From positions 1 to 33,428 of IMG/VR virus record IMGVR_UViG_3300049856_000142: 33,428 bases of DNA; one strand, written 5' to 3'. Positions 1 through 7,097 of the stretch are shown here, piece after piece; position 1 is the stretch's first letter, and every line of letters starts with the position of its first letter. A program made the position numbers and the translations under genes. This DNA is from a virus. The notes beneath the pieces are model-generated. The model saw only the letters and a program-made list of their open reading frames with translations, had not been told where the DNA came from and searched no databases.

Positions 1-322
1 TGTTTGGTCTATGTAATTTATGAGTTGAAACAGCAACCATAACAGCATTTCGTGCTTTTAGTTTTTCAGGGTATTTTTTATTATGTAATTTTGTCCCTAA
101 TCGTCTTTTTTCTTTATTATTTTTTGCGTATTCTTTTGATCTCTCAAGAAAATAGTTTCTATGTTTTTTTACATATTCTTTCATGTATTTTTTGAAGTAT
201 GTTTTTCTTTCTGGGTGTTTTTCAATATACTCAGCGTTATATTTTTTTATATAATCCTTATGTTCATCTCTCCATTTTTTTTGATAAATTGGATCATACT
301 TTCTAAGTCTTTTTGTTTTCAT
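1..322 (-). CDS. Lys/Arg-rich protein, runs off left edge
   Basis: An open frame starts with ATG at 322 and runs off the left edge after 107 codons. It is extremely rich in Lys, Arg and Tyr, with repeated KKY / KEYxKK patterns, and reaches ARNAVMVAVSTHKLHRPN at the edge. That last stretch resembles the segment just before the zinc/HNH part of small phage HNH-type proteins, but no Cys or HNH residues are inside the window. If the window is a circular genome, the frame continues without shift into the 33428-33337 piece and ends as a protein of about 137 aa. The function is unknown; a nucleic-acid-binding role is suggested only by the charge. Confidence 0.6.
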   Translation of the reverse strand, partial: MKTKRLRKYDPIYQKKWRDEHKDYIKKYNAEYIEKHPERKTYFKKYMKEYVKKHRNYFLERSKEYAKNNKEKRRLGTKLHNKKYPEKLKARNAVMVAVSTHKLHRPN

Positions 323-356
323 ATTGTACACAATATAATATATCTTTGTATAAAAC

Positions 357-390
357 AAAAATACCGTTCCATTTCTGGTTCGGTATTTTT
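357..390 (-). terminator. Rho-independent terminator
   Basis: A perfect 10-bp inverted repeat (AAAAATACCG / CGGTATTTTT) encloses a 14-nt loop that can itself pair CCA with TGG. Read on the minus strand, the stem is followed by TTTTTGTTTTA, so it would end leftward transcription after the transglycosylase. The A/T flanks could also let it work in the other direction. Confidence 0.7.
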
Positions 391-629
391 AGTATGTTAA
401 TTATCAGCCATATCCCTTGTGATTGGTACACTCCTTTCGGAAACAAGTTTAATAGACATGACTGGTGTTATCCGAAAATACGGGTTATTTCATTTACAGA
501 TAGAACACACTAGAGCTGTAAACTAGATAAAGGTAGACCAATCGCACTTTATCAATTCATTTAAATATATCACAAAACACCTGATATCGACCAGTGTTTG
601 TGATCAAACTATCTAACCGTGTCGGACAG
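391..629. other. Gene-free stretch with a hairpin
   Basis: No convincing gene lies here. A hairpin at 570-603 (TCACAAAACAC / GTGTTTGTGA with one bulged A) sits just past the transglycosylase stop, but no clean U-tract follows on the minus strand, so it is at best a weak terminator or an RNA 3'-end stabiliser. A 20-codon minus-strand frame near 463-401 has no supporting signal. I see no tRNA. Confidence 0.4.
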
Positions 630-1037
630 TTACGCCTTTTTAGGGGCGTGAACTATTTGCCAGCAACTCCACTGGGATTGTTGTCCTTTTGAAAACATAT
701 ACGCCATTGTCTGTATTGCATTATCAGGATTATACGGATCTCCATTTTCTATTCCTGCTTTGACTGACCATGAGTTGAATGTAGCGGTTTGAAATTGACT
801 AATTCCATGAGACCCCCCATTGGGATCTGATTTGTTAATTGCCTGGGGGTTGAAGTTACTTTCACAGCGAATAACATCCGTGAGATCTTTCTCGTTTACA
901 CCGTATTTAACGGCATAGGTATGTATTATCGTCTGTGGGGTAGAACTCGCTATTACGGGCAGATTTGGGGCTTGTGGGGGTAGGTAAACTTGTGCATTGA
1001 TTAAAGCTAAAAGGGATATTGATAGTATGTTTAACAT
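630..1037 (-). CDS. Secreted soluble lytic transglycosylase (SLT-type)
   Basis: A 135-aa protein with an N-terminal hydrophobic signal segment (residues 1-16) followed by a compact SLT/lysozyme-like domain. The catalytic Glu is probably E59 in RCESNFNPQA. The next family landmarks, GGSHGISQFQ (74-83) and the Tyr/Asn-containing PYNPDNAIQTMAYM (101-114), follow in the expected order. Such enzymes cleave the MurNAc-GlcNAc bond in peptidoglycan. It is transcribed alone, between a terminator (1179-1205) and downstream hairpins, from an extended -10 promoter at 1141-1149. It is separate from the main endolysin operon, so it may act at entry, as a second lysin, or as a host-derived wall enzyme. The domain call is strong; the role is inferred. 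Confidence 0.85.
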   Translation of the reverse strand: MLNILSISLLALINAQVYLPPQAPNLPVIASSTPQTIIHTYAVKYGVNEKDLTDVIRCESNFNPQAINKSDPNGGSHGISQFQTATFNSWSVKAGIENGDPYNPDNAIQTMAYMFSKGQQSQWSCWQIVHAPKKA

Positions 1038-1140
1038 ATTGTAAATAACATCGAGAGAGCCGAGTATCTCATCTTGCCCTTAATCGACTAAAGAAAGGGA
1101 AGTATTGCCGTGCCTGATTTGTCACTTGTTCACGGGTCTT

Positions 1141-1149
1141 ATTATACCA
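1141..1149 (-). promoter_or_regulatory. Extended -10 promoter for the transglycosylase
   Basis: The minus strand reads TGGTATAAT, a perfect TGn extended -10 element, about 100 nt before the transglycosylase start. No good -35 lies 17 bp upstream, as is usual for extended -10 promoters. It sits just downstream of the 1179-1205 terminator, so this gene can be expressed independently. Confidence 0.55.
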
Positions 1150-1178
1150 AGAGAGGAAGTAAGATGGAAGTGGATAAT

Positions 1179-1205
1179 AAAAGGACACAATCAAGTGTCC
1201 TTTTT
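1179..1205 (-). terminator. Strong intrinsic terminator, probably bidirectional
   Basis: A perfect 10-bp stem (AAAAGGACAC / GTGTCCTTTT) with the 6-nt loop AATCAA. On the minus strand it is followed by TTTTATTA; on the plus strand GTGTCC leads into TTTTT. It closes the lysis operon downstream of the zinc-binding gene at 1311-1520. Confidence 0.8.
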
Positions 1206-1310
1206 GTACGTTCCCACGTACCGAATTGTGCCAGGTCTTATATCCCACCTCCTTTGTATGGGTTAACATATGCTAACCAAATTATTTTCACATTCTTTAC
1301 AAAATGCGAA

Positions 1311-1520
1311 TTAGTGTATGTGCCTCATCAAAGCCTCGAAATTCTTTTTAGTGTTCAGAATCTGAACTTGGGGCATGCGTACATGTGCATGCAGTTGAAC
1401 TGGGGCTGATAGTAATTTACCACAGCCAATACTTGTACAGCGACCGTTGTGTACTAAACTGACACGAATTCGGCAGTGAGGACACACAGGTAAGTTATGT
1501 GGATTATATGGATTTTGCAT
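1311..1520 (-). CDS. Small zinc-ribbon-like protein
   Basis: A 69-aa protein with CPHC (residues 13-16) and a second pair in GRCTSIGCGK, giving a CxxC...CxxxxC arrangement that could bind one zinc ion. The remainder is His-rich. It has one of the few clear Shine-Dalgarno sequences in the window (GAGG, five bases before ATG). It is the last gene before the 1179-1205 terminator and lies 86 bp beyond the holin-like gene. No function is recognised; small zinc proteins of this sort are common filler genes in phage operons. Confidence 0.6.
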   Translation of the reverse strand: MQNPYNPHNLPVCPHCRIRVSLVHNGRCTSIGCGKLLSAPVQLHAHVRMPQVQILNTKKNFEALMRHIH

Positions 1521-1562
1521 ATTAACCTCGAAAGAACTAATTGGTGTTAAAGAGCACCTTAG

Positions 1563-1594
1563 AACTTTTAATATAAATAGCTATATTAAAAGTT
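1563..1594 (-). terminator. AT-rich 13-bp inverted repeat after holin-like gene
   Basis: AACTTTTAATATA and TATATTAAAAGTT form a perfect 13-bp stem with a 6-nt loop, 13 bp beyond the stop of the 56-aa holin-like gene. It lacks GC pairs and a U-tract, so it may be a weak terminator, an RNA-end stabiliser or a protein-binding palindrome. Confidence 0.45.
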
Positions 1595-1606
1595 AAGAGC
1601 TGATCT

Positions 1607-1777
1607 CTAAATTCCTACTGGCTGAGTTGTCAAAAATCGAAGTGAAATATCGGCTATCGATTTAAGAATAAGTAAAGTACCTACATCTGGATATGATGAT
1701 GAAAACACTACAATTGCACCGAGTAATGCTTGCAATGTTGCTATCCAAAATGTCTTTGATTTGAATATTGATTTCAT
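1607..1777 (-). CDS. Holin-like small membrane protein
   Basis: A 56-aa frame with a positively charged start (MKSIFKSKTFW) and hydrophobic stretches at about residues 10-27 and 32-43, ending in LRFLTTQPVGI. The sequence type (KSKTFW...Q..LG...F....P..G.L...KS..DI.LRF.TTQP) is one I recognise from small phage membrane proteins often labelled holin-like. The start is separated by one base from the endolysin stop in a TAATATG junction, so translation is probably coupled. Adjacency to the endolysin supports a role in membrane permeabilisation. The function is inferred from context and shape. Confidence 0.7.
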   Translation of the reverse strand: MKSIFKSKTFWIATLQALLGAIVVFSSSYPDVGTLLILKSIADISLRFLTTQPVGI

Positions 1778-1778
1778 A

Positions 1779-2810
1779 TTATATTTTATAAAATTGTGTT
1801 ACTAATTTTTTCTGTCCTTGATAAAAGGTAATCCATGCTGGAAGTGACCAAAATGGTTGCCACAATCCTGTCTGGCTGTCATTGCTCATGATTGCATTTT
1901 TCCCCACTATACCCACATGACCATGGTTATCTCCTTGAGTTACACTGATTATTATATCGCCAAGATCTGGCTTTGATACACTTGTACAGTTATCTTTAAG
2001 CCATTTAGACAGATCGACCGTTCCGTCTATTCCCTTTGAAGGTATTGGTGCTCCGAACTCTTTAAGGACATACGAGACAGCTTGAGCACAGCCGAAACTT
2101 GCGGGAATAGCATCATTCAAGGACAAATGGTGTCCTATAAGAGAGTATGATAAGTCATATAGTTTCTGTGAGTTAGTTGGGAGTAGTGGATCAAGCTGTG
2201 TCTCTAACTTTACAATTTCTTTTTTACTTTGATCATTGAGAGGTTTTGAGAATAATAGACGAATAGAGTCCAGTATAGTTTCGATAAGTGACTTTTGTAC
2301 AAAGTCTGGTAATACCCCTTTGGGGTTTCCTGCATAGAAAAACTCATGTGTTCTGTCTGGTTTACCGAGACGAGAGTACAGAGCGTGTGAAATTTCATGC
2401 ATACAAAAAAGCTCGAAGTCATTCCCAACATCTACTCCGTTTACATATGCTCTGTCATTTTCCTTTTGACCAAATATTATGATGTGGTTTTTGTCATCAA
2501 TGCCCGCTGGAGTAATGTGTCCTTTCTTGTCGTCATCTGATATGCAGAAAACTATAATATCTGCCTGTGGTGCGAGAGGTACTATGTTTAATTCATACCA
2601 AGCCGTAGATATGGTCTCTGCAGTCCCCACAGTGTCCGTAGAACCCTGATGACCGTCTGATGTGGGTACTGTAACAAAAGGGATGTAATCGAAGTAGGTG
2701 TGAACTACTGTGGGCTCTAGTGCAATGGTAGAGAAAAACGAACAGATATTTTTGACTTTCTGGTCAATAGACCCCCATGTATTATGATTCACTATAAATG
2801 AGATTTTCAT
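1779..2810 (-). CDS. Two-domain endolysin: HExxH peptidase-like plus CHAP/NlpC-like
   Basis: A 343-aa protein. The N-terminal half carries HEISH at residues 138-142, the HExxH zinc-metallopeptidase signature, with a possible third ligand downstream. The C-terminal half looks like a CHAP or NlpC/P60-type cysteine peptidase: C241 within ASFGCAQAVSYVL is placed like the catalytic Cys, GDIIIS precedes the His strand, and H298 in GHVGIV is the likely catalytic His. Together they suggest wall lysis by cutting peptide bonds in peptidoglycan. There is no signal peptide, so export would rely on a holin; holin-like genes lie on both sides. The gene overlaps its upstream neighbour by ATGA. The C-terminal call is firmer than the N-terminal one. 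Confidence 0.75.
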   Translation of the reverse strand: MKISFIVNHNTWGSIDQKVKNICSFFSTIALEPTVVHTYFDYIPFVTVPTSDGHQGSTDTVGTAETISTAWYELNIVPLAPQADIIVFCISDDDKKGHITPAGIDDKNHIIIFGQKENDRAYVNGVDVGNDFELFCMHEISHALYSRLGKPDRTHEFFYAGNPKGVLPDFVQKSLIETILDSIRLLFSKPLNDQSKKEIVKLETQLDPLLPTNSQKLYDLSYSLIGHHLSLNDAIPASFGCAQAVSYVLKEFGAPIPSKGIDGTVDLSKWLKDNCTSVSKPDLGDIIISVTQGDNHGHVGIVGKNAIMSNDSQTGLWQPFWSLPAWITFYQGQKKLVTQFYKI

Positions 2811-3223
2811 TGTATTGTAAAATAATTACTTTTAAATACCATTGAAACGGTACGGATAGGGTTTGGTTTGAAATCCACCGCTATTTCAAGGTGATACACA
2901 CCGTTGTCCGTGAGTCGTGGTACTTCGAGGTCTGTGATAGTGACTGTCTTGCACCCTACATTTGCATTGACAGTTAGCTCTGTGAAGTTTACACGGACAC
3001 TATTAACTAACGCTCGATACACCTGACCTGTAACGTTCATATTCTTACAGTAGGATATTGTATATTTGATAGTATCCCCTCTGTGGTATTCAGTTTTGTC
3101 TGTGTGTAGGTCTGATACCGTGAGTATGTTATATGGGTACACTGACCAATAGAAAGCAGTCCACATCAATATGAGTGCAGATAGGATAGCAAACCACGAA
3201 ATGTATAAGATAGATTTTTTCAT
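2807..3223 (-). CDS. Membrane-anchored beta-sandwich protein in lysis operon
   Basis: A 138-aa protein with one N-terminal transmembrane or uncleaved signal segment (about residues 5-27, with Lys before it) and an extracytoplasmic domain rich in alternating beta-strand patterns, containing two Cys (C59 and C92 by my count) that could form a disulfide. It overlaps both neighbours by ATGA, which places it in tight coupling between the XhlA-like gene and the endolysin. By position it could be a spanin-like or lysis-accessory protein, but I see no lipobox or known spanin motif. The function is not assigned. Confidence 0.6.
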   Translation of the reverse strand: MKKSILYISWFAILSALILMWTAFYWSVYPYNILTVSDLHTDKTEYHRGDTIKYTISYCKNMNVTGQVYRALVNSVRVNFTELTVNANVGCKTVTITDLEVPRLTDNGVYHLEIAVDFKPNPIRTVSMVFKSNYFTIQ

Positions 3224-3417
3224 TTTCGTAATACAAGAGTTACGAGAGCGATGAAAACGGAAGATAGGATAATACCCGCAAGTCCAAAAACTAGATTTTT
3301 AACAGGTGAAAACTCACTCCGTGTGACGTAATCATTTTCAAGTTTCATTTTGATTTCCTGAATATCCCGCTGTATGTAGTCAAGTTTGACTGTGATGGGA
3401 GTTTCTTCTTGTGTCAT
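3220..3417 (-). CDS. XhlA-like holin-associated protein
   Basis: A 65-aa protein with an N-terminal helical part with coiled-coil spacing (IQRDIQEIKMKLE), then DYVTRSEFSPVKN, then one strong transmembrane segment (residues 42-63) ending LRK. The order helix, DYVT..EF.PVK, single TM is that of the XhlA/hemolysin-type phage proteins that act with a holin at the membrane. It overlaps the genes on both sides by ATGA. With the 56-aa holin-like protein at 1607-1777 this gives two candidate membrane-disrupting partners for the endolysin. Confidence 0.7.
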   Translation of the reverse strand: MTQEETPITVKLDYIQRDIQEIKMKLENDYVTRSEFSPVKNLVFGLAGIILSSVFIALVTLVLRK

Positions 3418-3629
3418 TTTATTAAGGTTACTATTTGTTCAAGAAGAGACGTCATCTTTTTCATATCCGCTTTCATTACTTTGTTTTCCTCTTGGATATA
3501 TGAAAGTATTGTGCTGTGTTTTGCCGACCTTTCTTGTAGAGATATTTCTACTGTAGATTTCAAGTCATAAAACATAGACAACAAATCATTGAAACGTTTG
3601 TCTATGTTTTTTTCTTGAGTAATGTCCAT
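3414..3629 (-). CDS. Small coiled-coil protein
   Basis: A 71-aa, almost entirely helical protein with heptad-like hydrophobic spacing (MFYDLKSTVEISL, IQEENKVMKADMKKMTSLLEQIVTLI). It has no membrane segment. It lies 9 bp after the stop of the tail-type gene and overlaps the XhlA-like gene by ATGA, so it opens the lysis operon. It may pair with the coiled coil of the XhlA-like protein; that is inference from shape and position only. Confidence 0.55.
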   Translation of the reverse strand: MDITQEKNIDKRFNDLLSMFYDLKSTVEISLQERSAKHSTILSYIQEENKVMKADMKKMTSLLEQIVTLIK

Positions 3630-3638
3630 AATTTTTAA

Positions 3639-4190
3639 TTACGCTCCAAAGAAGAAACGATACCCAGCTGATAAAATTGATGAACCTACAGGCCGCAAGG
3701 CATACCCAGCAATAGTCCATGTTGCTGCAGCACCAACATTGCTGTAATTCATTGCTGTAGCACTCGCTGGAGTAACAGGCCCAGTATCTTCATTTGCTCC
3801 ACTACCACCTGCTCCTGATATGCTATTTCGGTTTGTCTGCCCTGCGGTGATAGAGGTGTCGTCAGTCGCAACAGCAGCATGAACCCAAGTCTTGTCAGTA
3901 ACTGGAGTGACTGTTACAGTCGCATCTGCTGCTCCAACATTTGTTGCTTGATTAGAATTAAATGCCTCTGTTGGTGAAGTCTGATGTACTCCCGTATACG
4001 AAACCGCAACTCCTGTTGAAGCTATAGCTCCTGTGAGTGTCACTGCAATGGTATTTGTCCCCGAGGTAGGGGCAATCAAGCCCCATGTCTCGATTCTAGC
4101 AGCACCCGTTACGGAGTTTCTAGCCCCAAGAAATGTCATCGCTACACCGTTGTACGTTATTCCAGAAACTGTTTGTGCGAGAGAAAGCAT
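3639..4190 (-). CDS. Tail beta-domain protein, 5' end disrupted by HNH gene
   Basis: The ATG at 4190 gives 183 aa, but the reading frame is open back to a TAG at 4377-4379. The extra upstream codons (ARSGRTFPIKAHANTW, FDVASNSGYQ, SWSHACSGNNRYLSVDIA) look like the normal N-terminus and first strands of this domain family. No ATG, GTG or TTG exists in that added part. The body (ITYNGVAMTF, TWGLIAP, VAVSYTGV, TWVHAAVAT, WTIAGYALRP) matches the fold pattern of the products of 4937-5626 and 15172-16149. It is probably a virion surface or tail-tip protein whose start codon was captured by the HNH insertion, so the product is either lost or starts internally at 4190. Confidence 0.6.
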   Translation of the reverse strand: MLSLAQTVSGITYNGVAMTFLGARNSVTGAARIETWGLIAPTSGTNTIAVTLTGAIASTGVAVSYTGVHQTSPTEAFNSNQATNVGAADATVTVTPVTDKTWVHAAVATDDTSITAGQTNRNSISGAGGSGANEDTGPVTPASATAMNYSNVGAAATWTIAGYALRPVGSSILSAGYRFFFGA

Positions 4191-4371
4191 AGCAATATCT
4201 ACAGATAGGTATCTGTTGTTTCCACTGCATGCATGACTCCATGAATATGAAGAGGAAGCAGCTTGGTAGCCAGAATTTGAAGCTACGTCAAAAAGAATAC
4301 CTACTTGGAAGAGATTACTCCAAGTATTTGCGTGTGCTTTTATGGGGAATGTACGTCCTGATCGTGCGATT

Positions 4372-4932
4372 TTAGTCTAATGAAGCCACCAGAGATTTAA
4401 AATATGGTGACAACTTTTCAACATCTTCCATTTTTCGTGGATGATGGTGATGGCAAAGAGTAATGCCATTGTTAATTTGATAACGTAATTCAGGAAACTT
4501 TGACCAAGGCAATATATGATGTGCCTCTAATTTTCCAGAACAATTTTCATCTGCAATTTTACACTTCCAAAAATCCCTATCTTTTACAGCTTTTCGCCAA
4601 CCTTTTTGCAAGGGATCATTCATGCTTCTGTCTCCAACTTTTACTTTACTCCTATCTTTAATCCAAAAAGGATGATTTTCTCCTCTTAACGCAATAGATG
4701 GGTTAATTTTATTAGCTGGAATACAACCTTTTTTAAATTCTGTACTTATTCCTCTGCGCTCTCCTTTCCGAAAAGCGTTAAGAGGAATTAAACCAACTGC
4801 GAATTTATTACCAAGCATATCCAGGCGAGGTCTACCTTTTAAAGCAACTCCAACAGCATATCTCTGTTTTTTAGATTTATTCCTTAATATAAGATAATCC
4901 ATATTACGTTTTGAGTAATCTCTTTTTTTCAT
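4372..4932 (-). CDS. HNH homing-type endonuclease
   Basis: A 186-aa protein. The C-terminal HNH domain has WRKAVKDRDFWKC (112-124), a second Cys at 131, LEAHHI with the HH pair at 138-139, NN at 154-155, and CHHHH at 160-164, so metal-ligand and catalytic positions are intact. The N-terminal part has short basic repeats (KGERRGISTEFKKG, IPANK) like NUMOD-type DNA-binding motifs of phage homing nucleases. The gene lies between two tail beta-domain genes and its stop abuts the headless frame of the downstream one. No intron-like RNA space exists around it, so it is a free-standing nuclease gene. Lys and Asn content is higher than in its neighbours, consistent with transfer. Confidence 0.85.
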   Translation of the reverse strand: MKKRDYSKRNMDYLILRNKSKKQRYAVGVALKGRPRLDMLGNKFAVGLIPLNAFRKGERRGISTEFKKGCIPANKINPSIALRGENHPFWIKDRSKVKVGDRSMNDPLQKGWRKAVKDRDFWKCKIADENCSGKLEAHHILPWSKFPELRYQINNGITLCHHHHPRKMEDVEKLSPYFKSLVASLD

Positions 4933-4936
4933 ATTT

Positions 4937-5626
4937 TTAGTAAGAAGATGCTCTGTTAACTGCTTGTCTTATAAATATATTCTTTGTAAATACTGCTGAC
5001 GTAGCTCCTGTCTGTTTAAATGCTACTGTCCAGCCAGTTACTGGATATGGTGCACTCACAGCACTTGAACTTGCAGATGGATTTACTGCTCCAGCAGTAG
5101 CATTGTTTTCATCTTGTAATAAAGATGAAAGATTCGAACCACCAATACGTTGAGTGCCACTTACTGGTGATATAGTAGTAGTAGTATTTTGAACAAATAT
5201 AGACAATACAAGATCATCATTTGCTGTAGTTGTAACTGAACCACCAGTAACATTGTTTGCTGTACTATTAGTTAATCCAGCACTAACATCGTATGATCCT
5301 GATGCTATATTTGTATATTCTGTAATATAACTTCTGTACATAGTTCCACATGCAAATGTTGGTGTTACTGTATTTGCCGCAGAAGAACCCGCTATTGCCA
5401 GGAATACAGACAAAAATCTACCACCAGAACCAAGTCGATCAACTACTTTTGTGTATGTATTTGATTGTGTATCACTCACACTTGGTGGACAACCAGCGTA
5501 AGAATGTTGAACTATAACTATGAGAGCATTACCCGAAACAACATTACTTGTGTATGCTTTTGTTGTCCCACTTGGATCACCATTTGCCCAATCATTCCCT
5601 TGTACGTATGCCCAGTTTTGTGCCAT
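4937..5626 (-). CDS. Tail/receptor-type beta-sandwich protein
   Basis: A 229-aa protein rich in Ser, Thr, Ala and Val in alternating strand patterns, with no signal peptide. Landmarks are NALIVIVQHSYAG, SVSDTQSNTYTKVVDR, SYITEYTNI, DDLVLSIFVQN and YPVTGWTVAFKQ, in the same order as the paired strands of the 15172-16149 and 3639-4376 products, which suggests three paralogues. Proteins of this build in phage genomes usually sit on the particle surface or tail tip. It lies in a co-directional chain from the fibre gene and ends 5 bp before the HNH start. Function inferred. Confidence 0.6.
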   Translation of the reverse strand: MAQNWAYVQGNDWANGDPSGTTKAYTSNVVSGNALIVIVQHSYAGCPPSVSDTQSNTYTKVVDRLGSGGRFLSVFLAIAGSSAANTVTPTFACGTMYRSYITEYTNIASGSYDVSAGLTNSTANNVTGGSVTTTANDDLVLSIFVQNTTTTISPVSGTQRIGGSNLSSLLQDENNATAGAVNPSASSSAVSAPYPVTGWTVAFKQTGATSAVFTKNIFIRQAVNRASSY

Positions 5627-5629
5627 ATA

Positions 5630-6067
5630 TTATGAATATGCCTTTCGGCTTAGTTCAAACGCTTCATCCCAACCATCTGCTTGCCATACGATTCGACCTT
5701 GTGCATCTCTATGAGAATATAGACAAAAGAACACCGTATTGTCCTCAAGTGCGAATATTTCATGTAGTGATTCTGCTTTTACGAGAAACCAGCATTCATT
5801 GATACCATCAGTCTTTATAAGAGAACTATTAGGAGCATGAAAGTCTTTTTCTACCTCTGTTCCATCAGGATTTTTCATTTTTACATGAACAGACCCCGAC
5901 ATGACAAGTGTGACATGGTCAAAATTATGTGCATGATTTCCACAGACTTGCCCTTTGTTTAAATAGTTTGGTCGACAAAATATACCGCTATCACGACCAC
6001 AATAAAACTCTGGATAACGTACGTTAACGTCTGCAGATCCTTGTTCTAATTTAGGTAAGTTATTCAT
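5630..6067 (-). CDS. Cupin-fold protein in tail region
   Basis: A 145-aa single-domain cupin. GNHAHNFDHVTLVMSGSV (about residues 43-60) fits cupin motif 1 with several His and an acidic residue as possible metal ligands, and SLHEIFALEDNTVFFCLYSH fits motif 2 with H108. Cupins bind metals and small molecules, often sugars. Its ATG overlaps the upstream stop (TAATG). Its place among fibre and receptor-type genes, in a phage that also carries glycan genes, hints at carbohydrate or virion work, but nothing proves a substrate. Confidence 0.7.
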   Translation of the reverse strand: MNNLPKLEQGSADVNVRYPEFYCGRDSGIFCRPNYLNKGQVCGNHAHNFDHVTLVMSGSVHVKMKNPDGTEVEKDFHAPNSSLIKTDGINECWFLVKAESLHEIFALEDNTVFFCLYSHRDAQGRIVWQADGWDEAFELSRKAYS

Positions 6068-6444
6068 TATATTTTTGTTAGCGAATAAATATTAACATCA
6101 CCAAACCATGGCTCAGCCTCAAGTTCACGAGAAACTACACTCCATGACGCATCCCCTGCATCTTTAAAGACAAATATAATTCTATCCGTACCTTGTGAAT
6201 CCGTTACGATAAACAAGCCGCCCTTGTTCAAAGTTTTAACTGTTGTGTACAGATCTCTTGGTTGTACAGAAGTAGCACCAAGAGCAACAATATCTCTACC
6301 TGTCATTGGTTTAGGGAGTGGAATAGAAAACAATACATTTGATGGGTTAGCATCTACATTAAGATTACCAAACCAACTAAGGAAATTACCCCCCATTACT
6401 TTTATTTTTGCATTTTGTACTTGTGGTAAATCTTTAATTTGCAT
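6067..6444 (-). CDS. Hypothetical structural protein
   Basis: A 125-aa protein with mixed strands (AKIKVMGGNFLSWFG, GGLFIVTDSQGTDRIIFVF, WSVVSRELEAEPWFGDVNIY). No known domain is recognised. It has no signal or membrane segment and is tied by a one-base TAATG overlap to the cupin gene. Position suggests a tail or fibre accessory protein. Confidence 0.5.
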   Translation of the reverse strand: MQIKDLPQVQNAKIKVMGGNFLSWFGNLNVDANPSNVLFSIPLPKPMTGRDIVALGATSVQPRDLYTTVKTLNKGGLFIVTDSQGTDRIIFVFKDAGDASWSVVSRELEAEPWFGDVNIYSLTKI

Positions 6445-6446
6445 GG

Positions 6447-6539
6447 TTATTTAATATCTTCACCTATAACTATGAGGAAACAATCTTTTAGTAACCTCCC
6501 TACGTGCTTTATGCGACATTGTAGACAGTATTTTTTCAT
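6447..6539 (-). CDS. 30-aa CxxC mini-protein (tentative)
   Basis: A 30-codon frame beginning MKKYCLQCRIKHVGRLL fills the gap between the genes at 6544 and 6444. It starts 4 bases after the upstream stop and ends with TAA 3 bases before the next start codon. It holds a CxxC pair and a third Cys. The exact fit into an otherwise empty gap favours a real gene; the size is too small to be sure. Confidence 0.35.
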   Translation of the reverse strand: MKKYCLQCRIKHVGRLLKDCFLIVIGEDIK

Positions 6540-6543
6540 ACGA

Positions 6544-7044
6544 TTAAATCTCTACTTCGATCCAACAATACGCATTCACTGCTGTACCTGCTGTTACTCG
6601 AACACGTGTTGCGTTTCCAATAACCATTACGGGTTCCTGACCGAGAGGAAACTGATAGATGTACTGATTTGTTGGTGCAATAAGTTGTGCATCAAACATA
6701 CGTACTGTTGTAATAGATCCTTCTGCAGTTGATGTATATCCTGTTGCAGAAGTACCAAGAGTCAATCCTGCTACAGATGCGACAGCCTGATCTGCTCCAT
6801 TCATTTTTGTACAGTCTGCATCAGCCGAAGCAGTTACTGTTGCAAAAACTGTTCCTGTTTCAAGAAGTTCACATTTAATTGGTGTAGCTGCTGCTGAACC
6901 ATCAAATGAAATTCCCCATGCAACAATCTTTCCTTGGTTAAAAGGTTTAAGTTGAAGCAATGTTTTAATTGCTGTACCTGTGGTTACAACCGCTTGTGCT
7001 GCTGTTGTAGGCATAGGGCCATTGTATATTTTGTATCTTGCCAT
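6544..7044 (-). CDS. Tail/virion beta protein
   Basis: A 166-aa Ala/Thr-rich protein (AQAVVTTGTAIKTLLQL, GKIVAWGISFDGSAAATP, VKCELLETG-like strands, YIYQFPLGQEPVMVIGNATRVRVTAG, CWIEVEI). Such small beta proteins downstream of fibre genes are common in podovirus-like genomes and are thought to be virion or fibre-tip parts. It follows the fibre gene by 53 bp in the same operon. No specific domain is identified. Confidence 0.55.
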   Translation of the reverse strand: MARYKIYNGPMPTTAAQAVVTTGTAIKTLLQLKPFNQGKIVAWGISFDGSAAATPIKCELLETGTVFATVTASADADCTKMNGADQAVASVAGLTLGTSATGYTSTAEGSITTVRMFDAQLIAPTNQYIYQFPLGQEPVMVIGNATRVRVTAGTAVNAYCWIEVEI

Positions 7045-7097
7045 TTTTTTATTTATTAATTATAAATTTGAGTTTACAGACTTCTAGGTCATACTTA

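Noticed and set aside
401-463. A 20-codon minus-strand frame (MSIKLVSERSVPITRDMADN) before the 357-390 terminator.
   Set aside because: No promoter, junction or conservation argument supports it.
400-630. A tRNA in the left intergenic region.
   Set aside because: No cloverleaf, T-loop motif or acceptor-stem pairing could be found on either strand.
1031-1072. A 13-aa leader frame (MRYSALSMLFTIC) overlapping the transglycosylase start by 7 bases.
   Set aside because: The overlap could couple translation, but the Shine-Dalgarno is weak and such short frames are frequent by chance.
4372-4932. Group I intron or intein as carrier of the HNH gene.
   Set aside because: The upstream gene ends with a normal stop, the HNH frame fills almost the whole insert, leaving no room for an intron core, and there is no in-frame extein fusion.
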